Shown: positions 53,741-62,121 of the stretch, piece by piece | How positions within the stretch are numbered: the first letter of the stretch is position 1 | How the letters are laid out: the number at the start of each line of letters is the position of its first letter | Source of the DNA: Pseudomonas antarctica | GTDB taxonomy: Bacteria; Pseudomonadota; Gammaproteobacteria; Pseudomonadales; Pseudomonadaceae | Reading direction: 5' to 3' | Length of the DNA stretch: 64,000 nucleotides | NCBI RefSeq assembly: GCF_900624995.1 | Contig: NZ_UYXQ01000008.1 | Location: 62,001-126,000 of the forward strand | The notes under the pieces: model-generated | Told to the model about the DNA's origin: nothing | The model's input: the letters and a program-made list of their open reading frames with translations, nothing else | Database searches by the model: none | Translations under genes and position numbers: made by a program

Positions 53741-55924
53741 ATGCAAGGAAGACTAAAAAGAAATTTCTTCACGGTTGTTGGTGCTAAAACAAACAATCTG
53801 AAAAATTTGAATATTGAGATTAAATTAAACTCTCTTACAGCAATTACTGGTATAAGCGGTGGGGGCAAATCCTCTTTGGCTTACGGAACGTTGTTTGCGA
53901 TTTGTAAACAGCAGTTTAATCAGCTTGATTCAGGAACCTATGATTATTCTGATTATAAGGTAGATTCATTTCATGGGGCATTACCGGCTATAGCATTAAC
54001 GCAGAATAATTATAACTCTAATCCGAAATCTACTATTTATTCATATCTCGATGTTCCAAGTTATCTTTACTCGATCCTCCCTGATGGGAATACTCTGCTT
54101 GATCATTCCTCCCTTCGATTAAATAAGCCAGGGAACGAGTGTCCGCACTGTCAGGGAAGTAGGGAGTCATTGTCGTTATCCGAAAGTCTCATCGTTGATG
54201 ATTTAAAGCCCTTAGAGAAAAACCCATTCAAGTGTTGGTCTGGTGCTAATTTAGTTAAGAATACAGCGCTTCTTCGCGCTTTTTGTGAGGATGAAGGGAT
54301 AGATCTTAGAAAGTCAATATCCGAGTTGTCAGAAGACCAAAAATACAAGGTTCTCAATGGAGAATCCATAAAAAAGTTTAAGGTGAGTTTTGCTTTTGGT
54401 GGCAAGAGGCGTTCCAGAGAAGAACGGTATGTAGGCCCAGTAAAAGATCTGAGCGGATTTTCGGATAGCGATAAAATCTCACTATTTGAGAGTTTTAGAA
54501 AATTCTCCATACCTTTGCCGTGCTCTTATTGTGATGCGACAGGACTGGATCCGTTAATATATAAAGAAAGTAAGGTCTCGGCGATTTCATTTTTTGATTT
54601 TTTACGGCATCCAGTTATTGAGGTTGTTGAGCGCCTGAAGCGTTCTCACGAAAAACATCCGCCAGCACTTAGCGCGTTAATTTCTCAATTGGAAACGCTG
54701 GTTGAGCTAGGCTTGGGGTATATTTCTCTGATCAGGCAAATTCCTACGTTATCCGGTGGTGAGTTGCAAAAACTTAGATTTGGACAAGTGTGTAACACCT
54801 CAATTTCCGGGGTTATGTTTGTAATGGATGAGATTTCTTCACAGATATCTACCAATAGCCATGCCGCGCTGATTGAAAAAATGAAAAACATATGTGCCAA
54901 TGGAAACACTATCGTGATGATTGAACATAATCATTACTTTATAAAGTCGGCAGACCAAGTAATTTGTATCGGTCCTGCTCCAGGGGATATGGGTGGTTAT
55001 ATTGTTCCTTATGTGGCTCTTGCTGATGAGTTGATTGGGGGTAGTAGAGAATTTAAGTTGTCAGATATGCTTTCTCTGCCAAGCGTTAGCAAAAATAACG
55101 TGTTGAATATTGTTGTATCTGTTCCCCAAGGTGCAGTGACTGGTATATGCGGTGTTTCTGGATCAGGTAAGTCTTCCTTTGCGGGGGCTATAAGCGAGGC
55201 GGTGCCAGGAGCTTATTATGTATCGCAAAAGCAAATGCGAGGCAATATTCGATCTACTGTAGCAACGGCGCTTGATTTGGTCGCGAATATTGCAACTATC
55301 TATTCATTAAACTCGAATGAGAGTAGGGAGCTTTTTCTTCCTCAGCCAGGAAAGCTAGGTTGCTGTGGGGCTTGTGGTGGAACAGGAGTCGTAGATTTTA
55401 CTAGGGCTTTTGAAAAAACCATCAAAATTACCTGCGCAGTCTGTGAGGGTGAGTTATTTTCGGATATTGTCGATGCTGTTAAGGTCTGCGATATGAATGT
55501 GAAGGAGTTTTATGGCTCGCCGCTACACTCCTTGCCTAGCGAGCTGGTAGCTCAAAACAAAAAGCTCAGTACCGCAGTTAGGATAGCGGAAGCTCTCGGC
55601 GTTTCCCACCTGAGCTTTAATAGAAAGATCGGAAGTCTGTCGGGCGGTGAATCTCGCCGAGTAAAGTTGTTACAGGCGTTGATGTCTCCTGGAAAAGATA
55701 AGATTCTTATAATAGATGAGCCTGGTGCTGGGTTGGATATGGGCTCCGCAGTTAAAGCAATAAACTATATTAAAGATTGTGCTATCAATTTTAAGGCGGT
55801 ATTAGTGATCGATCATAAGCCTGAGATACTTAAGCGATGCGATTATCTTGTAGAGTTTGGGCCAGGTGCCGGACCGGAAGGAGGGAAGCTTATGTTTTCC
55901 GGAGTTCCATCGGACAAAAGTTAA
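53741..55924 (+). CDS. Small UvrA-like double ABC ATPase
   Basis: A 727-residue cytoplasmic UvrA paralogue, about 200 residues shorter than housekeeping UvrA. First half: Walker A ITGISGGGKSS (about 36-45), zinc pairs CPHC (134) and CSYC (261), signature LSGGELQKLRFG (337), Walker B VMFVMDEIS (358). Second half: Walker A GVSGSGKSS (471), Cys-rich GCCGACGGTG (about 540), signature LSGGESRRVKLL (633), Walker B ILIIDEPGAGLD (655). Short UvrA paralogues such as DrrC protect producers of DNA-binding antibiotics. Start 53741 is favoured by GGAG; 53729 is the alternative. Codons are AT-rich. Confidence 0.83.
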   Translation: MQGRLKRNFFTVVGAKTNNLKNLNIEIKLNSLTAITGISGGGKSSLAYGTLFAICKQQFNQLDSGTYDYSDYKVDSFHGALPAIALTQNNYNSNPKSTIYSYLDVPSYLYSILPDGNTLLDHSSLRLNKPGNECPHCQGSRESLSLSESLIVDDLKPLEKNPFKCWSGANLVKNTALLRAFCEDEGIDLRKSISELSEDQKYKVLNGESIKKFKVSFAFGGKRRSREERYVGPVKDLSGFSDSDKISLFESFRKFSIPLPCSYCDATGLDPLIYKESKVSAISFFDFLRHPVIEVVERLKRSHEKHPPALSALISQLETLVELGLGYISLIRQIPTLSGGELQKLRFGQVCNTSISGVMFVMDEISSQISTNSHAALIEKMKNICANGNTIVMIEHNHYFIKSADQVICIGPAPGDMGGYIVPYVALADELIGGSREFKLSDMLSLPSVSKNNVLNIVVSVPQGAVTGICGVSGSGKSSFAGAISEAVPGAYYVSQKQMRGNIRSTVATALDLVANIATIYSLNSNESRELFLPQPGKLGCCGACGGTGVVDFTRAFEKTIKITCAVCEGELFSDIVDAVKVCDMNVKEFYGSPLHSLPSELVAQNKKLSTAVRIAEALGVSHLSFNRKIGSLSGGESRRVKLLQALMSPGKDKILIIDEPGAGLDMGSAVKAINYIKDCAINFKAVLVIDHKPEILKRCDYLVEFGPGAGPEGGKLMFSGVPSDKS

Positions 55925-56158
55925 AGTGTTTGTTTTTTCTAATATAGTACATTGTCTTTTGGCGTGAACTATAGGGCTTCTTTATCATGTTGGTGAGGGC
56001 CTTTTTAGGGGATTAACTCCAGAAATATTGTTGTATGGTAGTTTTTTTCGATGGCTTATTTTTAAGACTGCTATTTGTCTATGTTTTAGATTTTTGGTGT
56101 TTTAATTGATCGGTTCTATTGGTTTTTTGGAATTTCCATTTTTTACCTAGGCGAGCAC
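55925..56158. other. AT-rich intergenic stretch after the UvrA-like gene
   Basis: About 230 bases with very high A+T and long T runs. No gene, tRNA or clear hairpin was seen. It ends at the stop of the truncated integrase gene. Confidence 0.5.
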
Positions 56159-56971
56159 TTAGGCTGCCCGCAATTCGTGGAAGCCTTTGAGGTCGTGCTG
56201 ATGGAGGATGTTCCGTGCGGGACGGACGATTCCCTGTTGGAAATCGAGGTAGCGTTCGTTCGGTGCAAGCAGATTGTGGCTACCCTCGGGTGAGACTTGT
56301 GCGGCATATATTAGTGCGTCGCGAACATGATCATTTACCGTAATCCAGCGAGGTGCCGACGCGCCTGAGCGGCCACCTTTAGTGCCGTCCTGAATGTTGA
56401 TCTTGCCGTAGTACTCAGCCTCACGTTTTAAACGCGGTAGGTCCGCCAAAATGGCCTCGCGTAAGCGCATTCCGGCGGCTCGCGCCAAGTGCACGATGGC
56501 GGCAGCGCCTGGCATTTGGTGTTCGCAGAGTACGTCGACGATCCGTTTCACATGTTCGCGGTCTTGGCCTTGCGGCACCGATTGACGAACACTGGTGCGC
56601 CGCATTCCCAACGCCTTGCTTGGACTCACGACCTTCACATACTGATCACCGCGAAGCGCAGCCATGGTCCGGTTCACGCTGGACAATCGGTTTTGCGCGG
56701 TGGCGATGCCTATAGCGCTTTGTTCAACTTGCTGACGCAGATATTTGGCGTATTCCATCAAGGTCTGCCGATCAATTTGCCGTGCATCGTTAAACCCCGT
56801 TCCATCCTCCGACCGACACCACCGAACAAACGCCTGCCAGCGATCATTGTGCGCTTTGACGGTCCCATAATGCCCACCGTCAAACAGATCTTTTAATGCC
56901 TGTGGCCCGGCATAGCTCAACTGCCGACCGTAGCCAAAATTGCGTCCATCTCGCCTGCCCACCAATGCCAT
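56159..56971 (-). pseudogene. C-terminally truncated integrase (Integrase_1 / SAM-like family)
   Basis: A 270-residue fragment. The N-terminal SAM-like core-binding region (TVKAHNDRWQAFVRWCRSED) and the first part of the catalytic domain (AAIVHLARAAGMRLREAILA, with the first catalytic Arg) are present. The frame stops at GFHELRAA, where relatives in integrative elements continue with the His-x-x-Arg region and the catalytic Tyr. The protein therefore lacks its nucleophile and is probably inactive. Confidence 0.75.
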
Positions 56972-57669
56972 GATCGAACTCCTCTCGAAGCCAAAACTTT
57001 TAAAACTTTCCCCACGTCATCCCGCCAAGAATGTTGAGTGTTATCAGGGATCTAGGCCCCTGCGACCTGTGAGGATTGTCCACTAACGCGGGACTGACGG
57101 CTCTTTACGACCGGGAGCTTGGGCATCTCATGATCTGGCCTCCTGAACACCGATTCCGGTGGGCGGGTGGAGACTGCATTGGCTGACGAGGCCAATGCCG
57201 CGAGATCCTGAATCAGGTGAAGGCAGGGATGCGATGACCGGGGCATACCTGACTGTCAGTCAGGTGCCGTCCATTCCCTGGGCTGCGGCACCATCATCTG
57301 CATCGCTGTTGCTGGTGATTTCGGTGTTTGTCACGCCGATTGTCACGAGGGGGAATGCCGCAAAGCCTTGTACGAGTTGGGCTGCAGCAGCGGTAGGAGC
57401 GCCCGTCTCTTTCCGGAAGAAAGTGACGGGCGCAGGTTGGCGCAATGAAATGACCAAGCGGATAGGTTGCTGCAGGGCAGCTATGAAAGGGGGAAGTTGC
57501 CGCAGTGGGCACACTGGTAAAAGTAGGCATCCATCACATCGCTGTGACCGTGCGAGCCGCCGGACGCTAATCGCACTTTGGGAGAACCACCACGGTGTGG
57601 CGTAGCCTTAAAGGTTCTGGCTACCTGGGTTGCTGTCAACGACAGCGCTTGCCCGATCTTTTCTACGCC
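56972..57669. other. Island stretch without a confident gene
   Basis: Composition returns to high G+C here. Short frames exist on both strands but none has a convincing start and family match. On the - strand, a frame open from about 57680 to 57481 ends in MDAYFYQCAHCGNFPLS, whose Cys-X2-Cys suggests a remnant of a small zinc protein; it has no good start codon. Confidence 0.4.
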
Positions 57670-57759
57670 TGTGGATAATTTGGGTCAAGGCTCGAATTAT
57701 CGGGAGTTCTGCGGCTGTGGATGAAATTATCCACCGGTGGAAATCAGTAGTTTTCCACA
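57670..57759. other. Cluster of four DnaA-box-like sites
   Basis: TGTGGATAA at 57670-57678 is a perfect DnaA box on the - strand. TGTGGATGA (57716-57724), TTATCCACC (57727-57735) and TTTTCCACA (57751-57759) each differ from TTATCCACA by one base on one strand. Four in 90 bases next to AT-rich DNA could be the remains of a replication origin of the mobile element. Confidence 0.5.
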
Positions 57760-57793
57760 GACAGTTTGCGTGGGCTTTAGATTTTTTAAATGA

Positions 57794-57838
57794 GGTCCAT
57801 CCAAGCAGGGCGGCTTTGCAGCCCCGCTTGGATGGACC
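57794..57838. repeat. Large inverted repeat downstream of the integrase gene
   Basis: Arms GGTCCATCCAAGC and GCTTGGATGGACC pair with few mismatches around an 18-base G+C-rich loop. It lies 36 bases after the integrase stop and could end its transcript, although no T-run follows. Confidence 0.6.
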
Positions 57839-57873
57839 CGCGTGGAAGGGCGGACAACGGTGATCTCACAGGC

Positions 57874-59202
57874 TTACCCACGTTTGGATGCGCCACGGCT
57901 ATTTTGTAGGGCCGTGATGTTGTCGCCGACTGGGTGAGCGAATTCGTGGGGTGTCACATGCCCATGGCGGTTGGCGTCGATGTAGTTGCTCCACCACGCC
58001 ATGATCAGCCTGCGCTGTTCGAGGAATTCGGCCTTGTGGATATACGCGGCACGCACACGGTTGCGTTCCTTGTGGCTCATTTGTCTTTCGATGGCTGCGT
58101 CGGTCCATAACCCGGACTCAAGCAGGGCGCTACAGGCCATGGTCCTGAAGCCGTGGCCGCACACGTCCTTGCTGGTGTCATAGCCGACGTTGCGGAGCAT
58201 GGTGTTCACCGTGTTCTCGGACATGGGCTTCCAGTACTTGTGGTCGCCCGGTAGCACCAACTCTGAAAAGCGACTGAGGCTGCGCAGGCGCTCCAGTATT
58301 TCGATGACCTGCGGCGATAGCGGAACCATTTGAATGTCGCCGTTCATCTTGGTCCCGCGTGTGGAGTTGCGTACCCCTTCAATTGGTGCGCGCGTATCGG
58401 GGATTTCCCACATGGCGCGTTGGAAGTCGAACTCACTCCATCGAGCGAAGCGCAACTCGCTGGAGCGGACGAACACATGCAGAGTCAGCAGCACGGCAAG
58501 GCGCGTCAGCTCGCGGCCGTTGTAGTTGTCGATACGGTGTAGCAGTTCGGGTAGGCGGTTGAGGGAGAGGGCCGGGCGATGGACTGTGCGCGGCGCGTGA
58601 ATCGAGCCTGCCAGATCCAGTGCAGGGTTCATGGTGATCTGCCGAGCCCTTTTGGCCCCGCGCATGATGGTGGATAAGTAGTTCTGTACCCGTAACGCCA
58701 CATCCATGGTGCCGCGTTCCTTGATGCGCTGGGTGATCTCTAGCAGGTCGTGGGTATCGAGTTCAGCGATGGGTCGTTGGCCGATTAGCGGGAAGACGTG
58801 GGTGCGCAGTCGGCTCATTACGGTTTTCGCGTGGCCTTCGGTCCAGCGGCGGGACATATCAGCGTGCCACTCCAGGGCGACGGTTTCGAAAAGCAGTGCC
58901 GCCCGCTGGGCTACGATCTTGGCCTTCTTCTTTTCTTCCATTGGGTCGAGATTGTCGAGCAGCAACGCCTTGGCTTCGTCTCGTTTACGTCGTGCGACGG
59001 AAAGGGTAACGATGGGGTAATTGCCGATGATGAGCGTACCTTCCTTGCCGTTGGGCTTGGTGTACTTCAAGCGCCAGGTCTTCACGCCATTGGGTTTGAC
59101 GAAAAGGTACATGCCGCCACCGTCGAACAGTTTGTAGGCGCGCTCGCGGGTTTTGGCCGTGCGGCATTGCAGGTCGCTGAGAGGGATCGCTAGACGTGGC
59201 AT
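57874..59202 (-). CDS. P4-type tyrosine recombinase (island integrase)
   Basis: A 442-residue integrase. The N-terminal DUF4102-type arm-binding domain (LSDLQCRTAKTRERAYKLFD, GGMYLFVKPNGVKTWRLKY) is followed by the core-binding domain and a catalytic domain with Arg in VRSSELRFARWSEFDF, His-x-x-Arg in CGHGFRTMACS, and the Tyr in NRVRAAYIHK. The start MPRLAIPLSDL is at 59202. It lies 165 bases from the 3' end of tRNA-Thr, its likely attachment site, and faces away from it, as in classic tRNA-linked islands. Confidence 0.93.
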   Translation of the reverse strand: MPRLAIPLSDLQCRTAKTRERAYKLFDGGGMYLFVKPNGVKTWRLKYTKPNGKEGTLIIGNYPIVTLSVARRKRDEAKALLLDNLDPMEEKKKAKIVAQRAALLFETVALEWHADMSRRWTEGHAKTVMSRLRTHVFPLIGQRPIAELDTHDLLEITQRIKERGTMDVALRVQNYLSTIMRGAKRARQITMNPALDLAGSIHAPRTVHRPALSLNRLPELLHRIDNYNGRELTRLAVLLTLHVFVRSSELRFARWSEFDFQRAMWEIPDTRAPIEGVRNSTRGTKMNGDIQMVPLSPQVIEILERLRSLSRFSELVLPGDHKYWKPMSENTVNTMLRNVGYDTSKDVCGHGFRTMACSALLESGLWTDAAIERQMSHKERNRVRAAYIHKAEFLEQRRLIMAWWSNYIDANRHGHVTPHEFAHPVGDNITALQNSRGASKRG

Positions 59203-59295
59203 AGGGGTACGCGCTCCTGACCGGGAAATCGCAGTACCCCTAACATACCCTCGGGGAAGGGGGATTTTGTTGGATCCCGACAGAGGGTCCTGGAA

Positions 59296-59324
59296 CGAAA
59301 AAACCCGCCAAAGGGCGGGTTTTC
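59296..59324 (-). terminator. Terminator between tRNA-Thr and the integrase
   Basis: On the - strand AACCCGCC and GGCGGGTT pair around a 4-base loop and are followed by TTTTTTCG. It should end the tRNA-Thr transcript now that the island has displaced its former downstream region. Confidence 0.85.
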
Positions 59325-59366
59325 GGGGCTTCCAGAGCACTCGGTGGAATGCAATGGAGCCTAATA

Positions 59367-59442
<76 letters not shown>

Positions 59443-59892
59443 GTGTTAGGGCGACGATTATAGCGATTGGCAAGCTTCTGTAAACCCCTGAATTCTGACT
59501 ATTTTTGCAGAAGTGAAGGTTTTTTTGCGATCCCCGCTTTTTCGTCGCTTCAGGGCCTGCAAATCAGCTCAATTCCCGTCGCCGCAATCGTCGGTGAATT
59601 TCAGCTATTTCAGCATCTGCGCCTGGCCCTTGGAGTCCAGATACGTCATCCGCGCATTCACTCGGCCGCAGCCCGTACGGGTGTCCTCTGGGGTATCAAC
59701 GGTGGGTGGAGTTCATTGAATGCCTCGGAGGTAGCTGGGCTGTGTGCGGGTTTTGTCGGGTTGTGTATTGCGTGGCGTCATGCCACTCATCTGAAAGCAT
59801 TTCGTTACAAACACCTAAATACTGACAGCATCAGTTTGATATCACAGAATGCGCGCCACAATAATTCAGCGGTTTAAACCTGGGAGCAGTCA
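59443..59892. other. Intergenic region between tRNA-Thr and the first BcsQ-like gene
   Basis: About 450 bases. The tRNA promoter must lie at the left. One long + strand frame (59467-59877) has no ribosome-binding site or family match and is not taken as a gene. TCACAGAATGCG at 59842-59853 recurs at 60879-60890 before the second BcsQ-like gene. Confidence 0.5.
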
Positions 59893-60807
59893 GTGGGGCG
59901 TGCAGATCACAGTTCAACACCAAGCACTGCGCTGGCTGAGCCTTTGCAGCGTTTGCTCGATCAATTGAACCAAGGTGCCGCGCAGTGTCTTCCTCCGCCT
60001 GAGGTGGTTGAAGGCCCGCATGGCGAGGTGTATTCGGATGCTTCGGCGCCGAAGGTTGTGGTGGTGGTGTCTGCCACGGGCGGTGTGGGGCGCAGCACGT
60101 TGGTGGCGGCGCTTGCCAGTGGTTTGCAGCGTCAGGGGCATCCGGCGTTGGCGTTGGACCTGGACCCGCAAAACGCGCTGCGTGATCACTTGTGCCCGGG
60201 GTTTGATTTGCCGGGGCTCGGGGCTGTCAGCTTGCTCAACCAGACGTGGGAGGCCTTGCCTAAGCGCGGGTTTGCCGGGTGCCGTGTGGTGGCCTTTGGC
60301 GAGACCGACCCGGTGCAGCAACAAAGCCTGAATCGTTGGTTGGGGCAGGACCTCGAGTTTCTGCGCAAGCGTTTGGCCGGGCTCGGGCTGAATGGGCAGG
60401 ACACGGTGGTTATCGATGTGCCTGCGGGTAATTCGGTGTACCTCAGCCAGGCGCTGTCGGTGGCGGATGCGGTGTTGGTGGTGGTCCAGCCGGACGCGGC
60501 TTCGTTTCGCCGCTTGGCGAAGATGGACGAAGTGCTCGCGCCGTACCTCGCCAGCGAATCGCCGCCGCAACGGTTTTACGTGATCAACCAAGTGGACGCT
60601 GGCCACGCCTTCAGCCAGGACATGGCCTTGGTGTTCAAGCTGCGCCTGGGCGATGCAGTGCTGGGTGCGGTGCATCGCGACCCTGCTTTCAGCGAGGCAC
60701 AGGCCTACGGGCGCGATCCGCTCGACCCGTCGCTTAACAGCGTAGGCTGCCAGGATATAAATGCGTTATGTCGGGCCCTGATGGGGCGCCTGCATGAAGG
60801 CCATTAA
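59893..60807 (+). CDS. BcsQ/MinD-like ParA-family ATPase (copy 1)
   Basis: A 304-residue ParA-superfamily ATPase like BcsQ/YhjQ and WssA/WssJ, which help place cellulose synthase at the cell pole. The deviant Walker A is VSATGGVGRSTLVAALASGL (about 59-78), the switch regions are ALDLDPQNALRDHLCPG and VVIDVPAGNSVYLSQAL. The start is GTG at 59893 with GGAG before it. No cellulose synthase gene is near, so its partner is unknown. Confidence 0.85.
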   Translation: MGRADHSSTPSTALAEPLQRLLDQLNQGAAQCLPPPEVVEGPHGEVYSDASAPKVVVVVSATGGVGRSTLVAALASGLQRQGHPALALDLDPQNALRDHLCPGFDLPGLGAVSLLNQTWEALPKRGFAGCRVVAFGETDPVQQQSLNRWLGQDLEFLRKRLAGLGLNGQDTVVIDVPAGNSVYLSQALSVADAVLVVVQPDAASFRRLAKMDEVLAPYLASESPPQRFYVINQVDAGHAFSQDMALVFKLRLGDAVLGAVHRDPAFSEAQAYGRDPLDPSLNSVGCQDINALCRALMGRLHEGH

Positions 60808-60975
60808 TTTGACTTTTTGCCGCCTGTCTAAAAAACAATCAGCAAAAACATCAAAATAATGACACTTTGCCGCGCCTGTCACAGAATGCGTCACTAAGAC
60901 GCCCATAATAAGACCTGCGGTAAGTGCCTGCTTGCCGACCTTCACGTCTTTAAGCTGCGTCGTGAGGAGTTGGCT

Positions 60976-61881
60976 ATGAGCCTTAGCGAAGAACTTCTGG
61001 CGTTGTTCGGCAAGAACGTCACCCGTGATGCCCAAGGCATTAATGCGCGCATGCACTTTTTTGGCAGCGTGCCGGCTAATGAAACCAACCCTGCCCACGC
61101 CCAATTGACTGATATCGCAGCGCTGCGTCCCAAAGTGGTGGCGTTGGTGTCGATGAATGGCGGCGTCGGCCGTAGCACTCTGGCCACGGCCTTGAGCAGC
61201 GGTTTGCAGCGTTATGGCGAATCCGTTGTGGCGTTGGACCTGGACCCGCAGAACGCCTTGCACCATCACTTCGGCGTCAGTGCCGCGTTGCCCGGTATCG
61301 GCCGCACCAGCCTGGAGCACGGGCAGTGGAGCCCTTTGCAGCAGCTCGGCTTTGCCGGTTGCCAGGTTATTACCTTTGGCGATATCGACATTCAGCAGCA
61401 GGAAAACCTCGAGCGTTGGCTCAAGCACGAGCCCACCTGGTTGGCGCAGCGCCTCGCGTCTTTGGGGCTGAGCGAGCGGCAGACGGTGATCATCGATACC
61501 CCCGCTGGCAATAACGTCTACTTCCATCAGGCGCTGACCGTCGCCGATGTGGTGTTGGTGATTGTGCAAGCCGATGCCGCGTGCCTTGGCACCTTGGATC
61601 ATCTGGATGTGCTGCTCGCCCCGCACCTTGAGGGCGACAACCCACCGACTGTGCAGGGGGTGGTCAATCAGGTGGATGAGGGCAACCCTTTCAGCCTGGA
61701 CATGGTTGAGGCGTTCAAACAGCGCCTTGGCACGGCGCCGTTGGAGGTTCATCGCGATATGGCAATCAACGAGGCACTGGCGTTCGCCGCCGACCCGTTG
61801 GACAACGTGGCGAAACGCTTGGCGATTGACGATATCGGCGAGATTTGCCAGGTGCTGAGGGCGGCTAAAAGAAGCACTTAA
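60976..61881 (+). CDS. BcsQ/MinD-like ParA-family ATPase (copy 2)
   Basis: A 301-residue paralogue of the preceding gene. It has Walker A LVSMNGGVGRSTLATALSSG, ALDLDPQNALHHHFGVSAAL and VIIDTPAGNNVYFHQAL. GAGGAG lies 6 bases before ATG 60976; a TTG at 60970 is less likely. The 168-base gap between the two genes has its own A-rich promoter-like DNA and a shared TCACAGAATGCG motif, suggesting separate transcription or a duplicated unit. Confidence 0.85.
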   Translation: MSLSEELLALFGKNVTRDAQGINARMHFFGSVPANETNPAHAQLTDIAALRPKVVALVSMNGGVGRSTLATALSSGLQRYGESVVALDLDPQNALHHHFGVSAALPGIGRTSLEHGQWSPLQQLGFAGCQVITFGDIDIQQQENLERWLKHEPTWLAQRLASLGLSERQTVIIDTPAGNNVYFHQALTVADVVLVIVQADAACLGTLDHLDVLLAPHLEGDNPPTVQGVVNQVDEGNPFSLDMVEAFKQRLGTAPLEVHRDMAINEALAFAADPLDNVAKRLAIDDIGEICQVLRAAKRST

Positions 61882-62121
61882 AGTGCGGTTTATACGCTTA
61901 ACGCCAGAGGCTTATGCACAATCGGTTGGTTGAACCTGTCAGCAAACAGCCATTTTGTGGCGCTGTTCTCAGCGCGCTGCAACTGCCTGTTTTGTGTGCG
62001 TTTTATTATGTGAACAAAAAATGACCAGGGCGCCTTTTGCCCTGTAGCGCTGATAGCTACAGCCTCTGTAAAGATTTCATCAACAGAGTTATCCACAGGG
62101 CGTGTGTAGGATTTTTGCCCT

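Noticed and set aside
53741..55924. Housekeeping excinuclease UvrA
   Set aside because: About 200 residues too short, AT-rich, within an island, and with reduced zinc-finger and insertion regions.
51211..55924. Classical azole-type (TOMM) RiPP cluster
   Set aside because: No YcaO cyclodehydratase or flavin dehydrogenase gene is present within the island.
57159..57605. + strand open frame in the island gap
   Set aside because: No ribosome-binding site and no family resemblance; overlapping frames on the other strand are equally long.
59467..59877. + strand open frame upstream of the first BcsQ-like gene
   Set aside because: Starts next to the tRNA with no ribosome-binding site, and the product has no recognisable domain.
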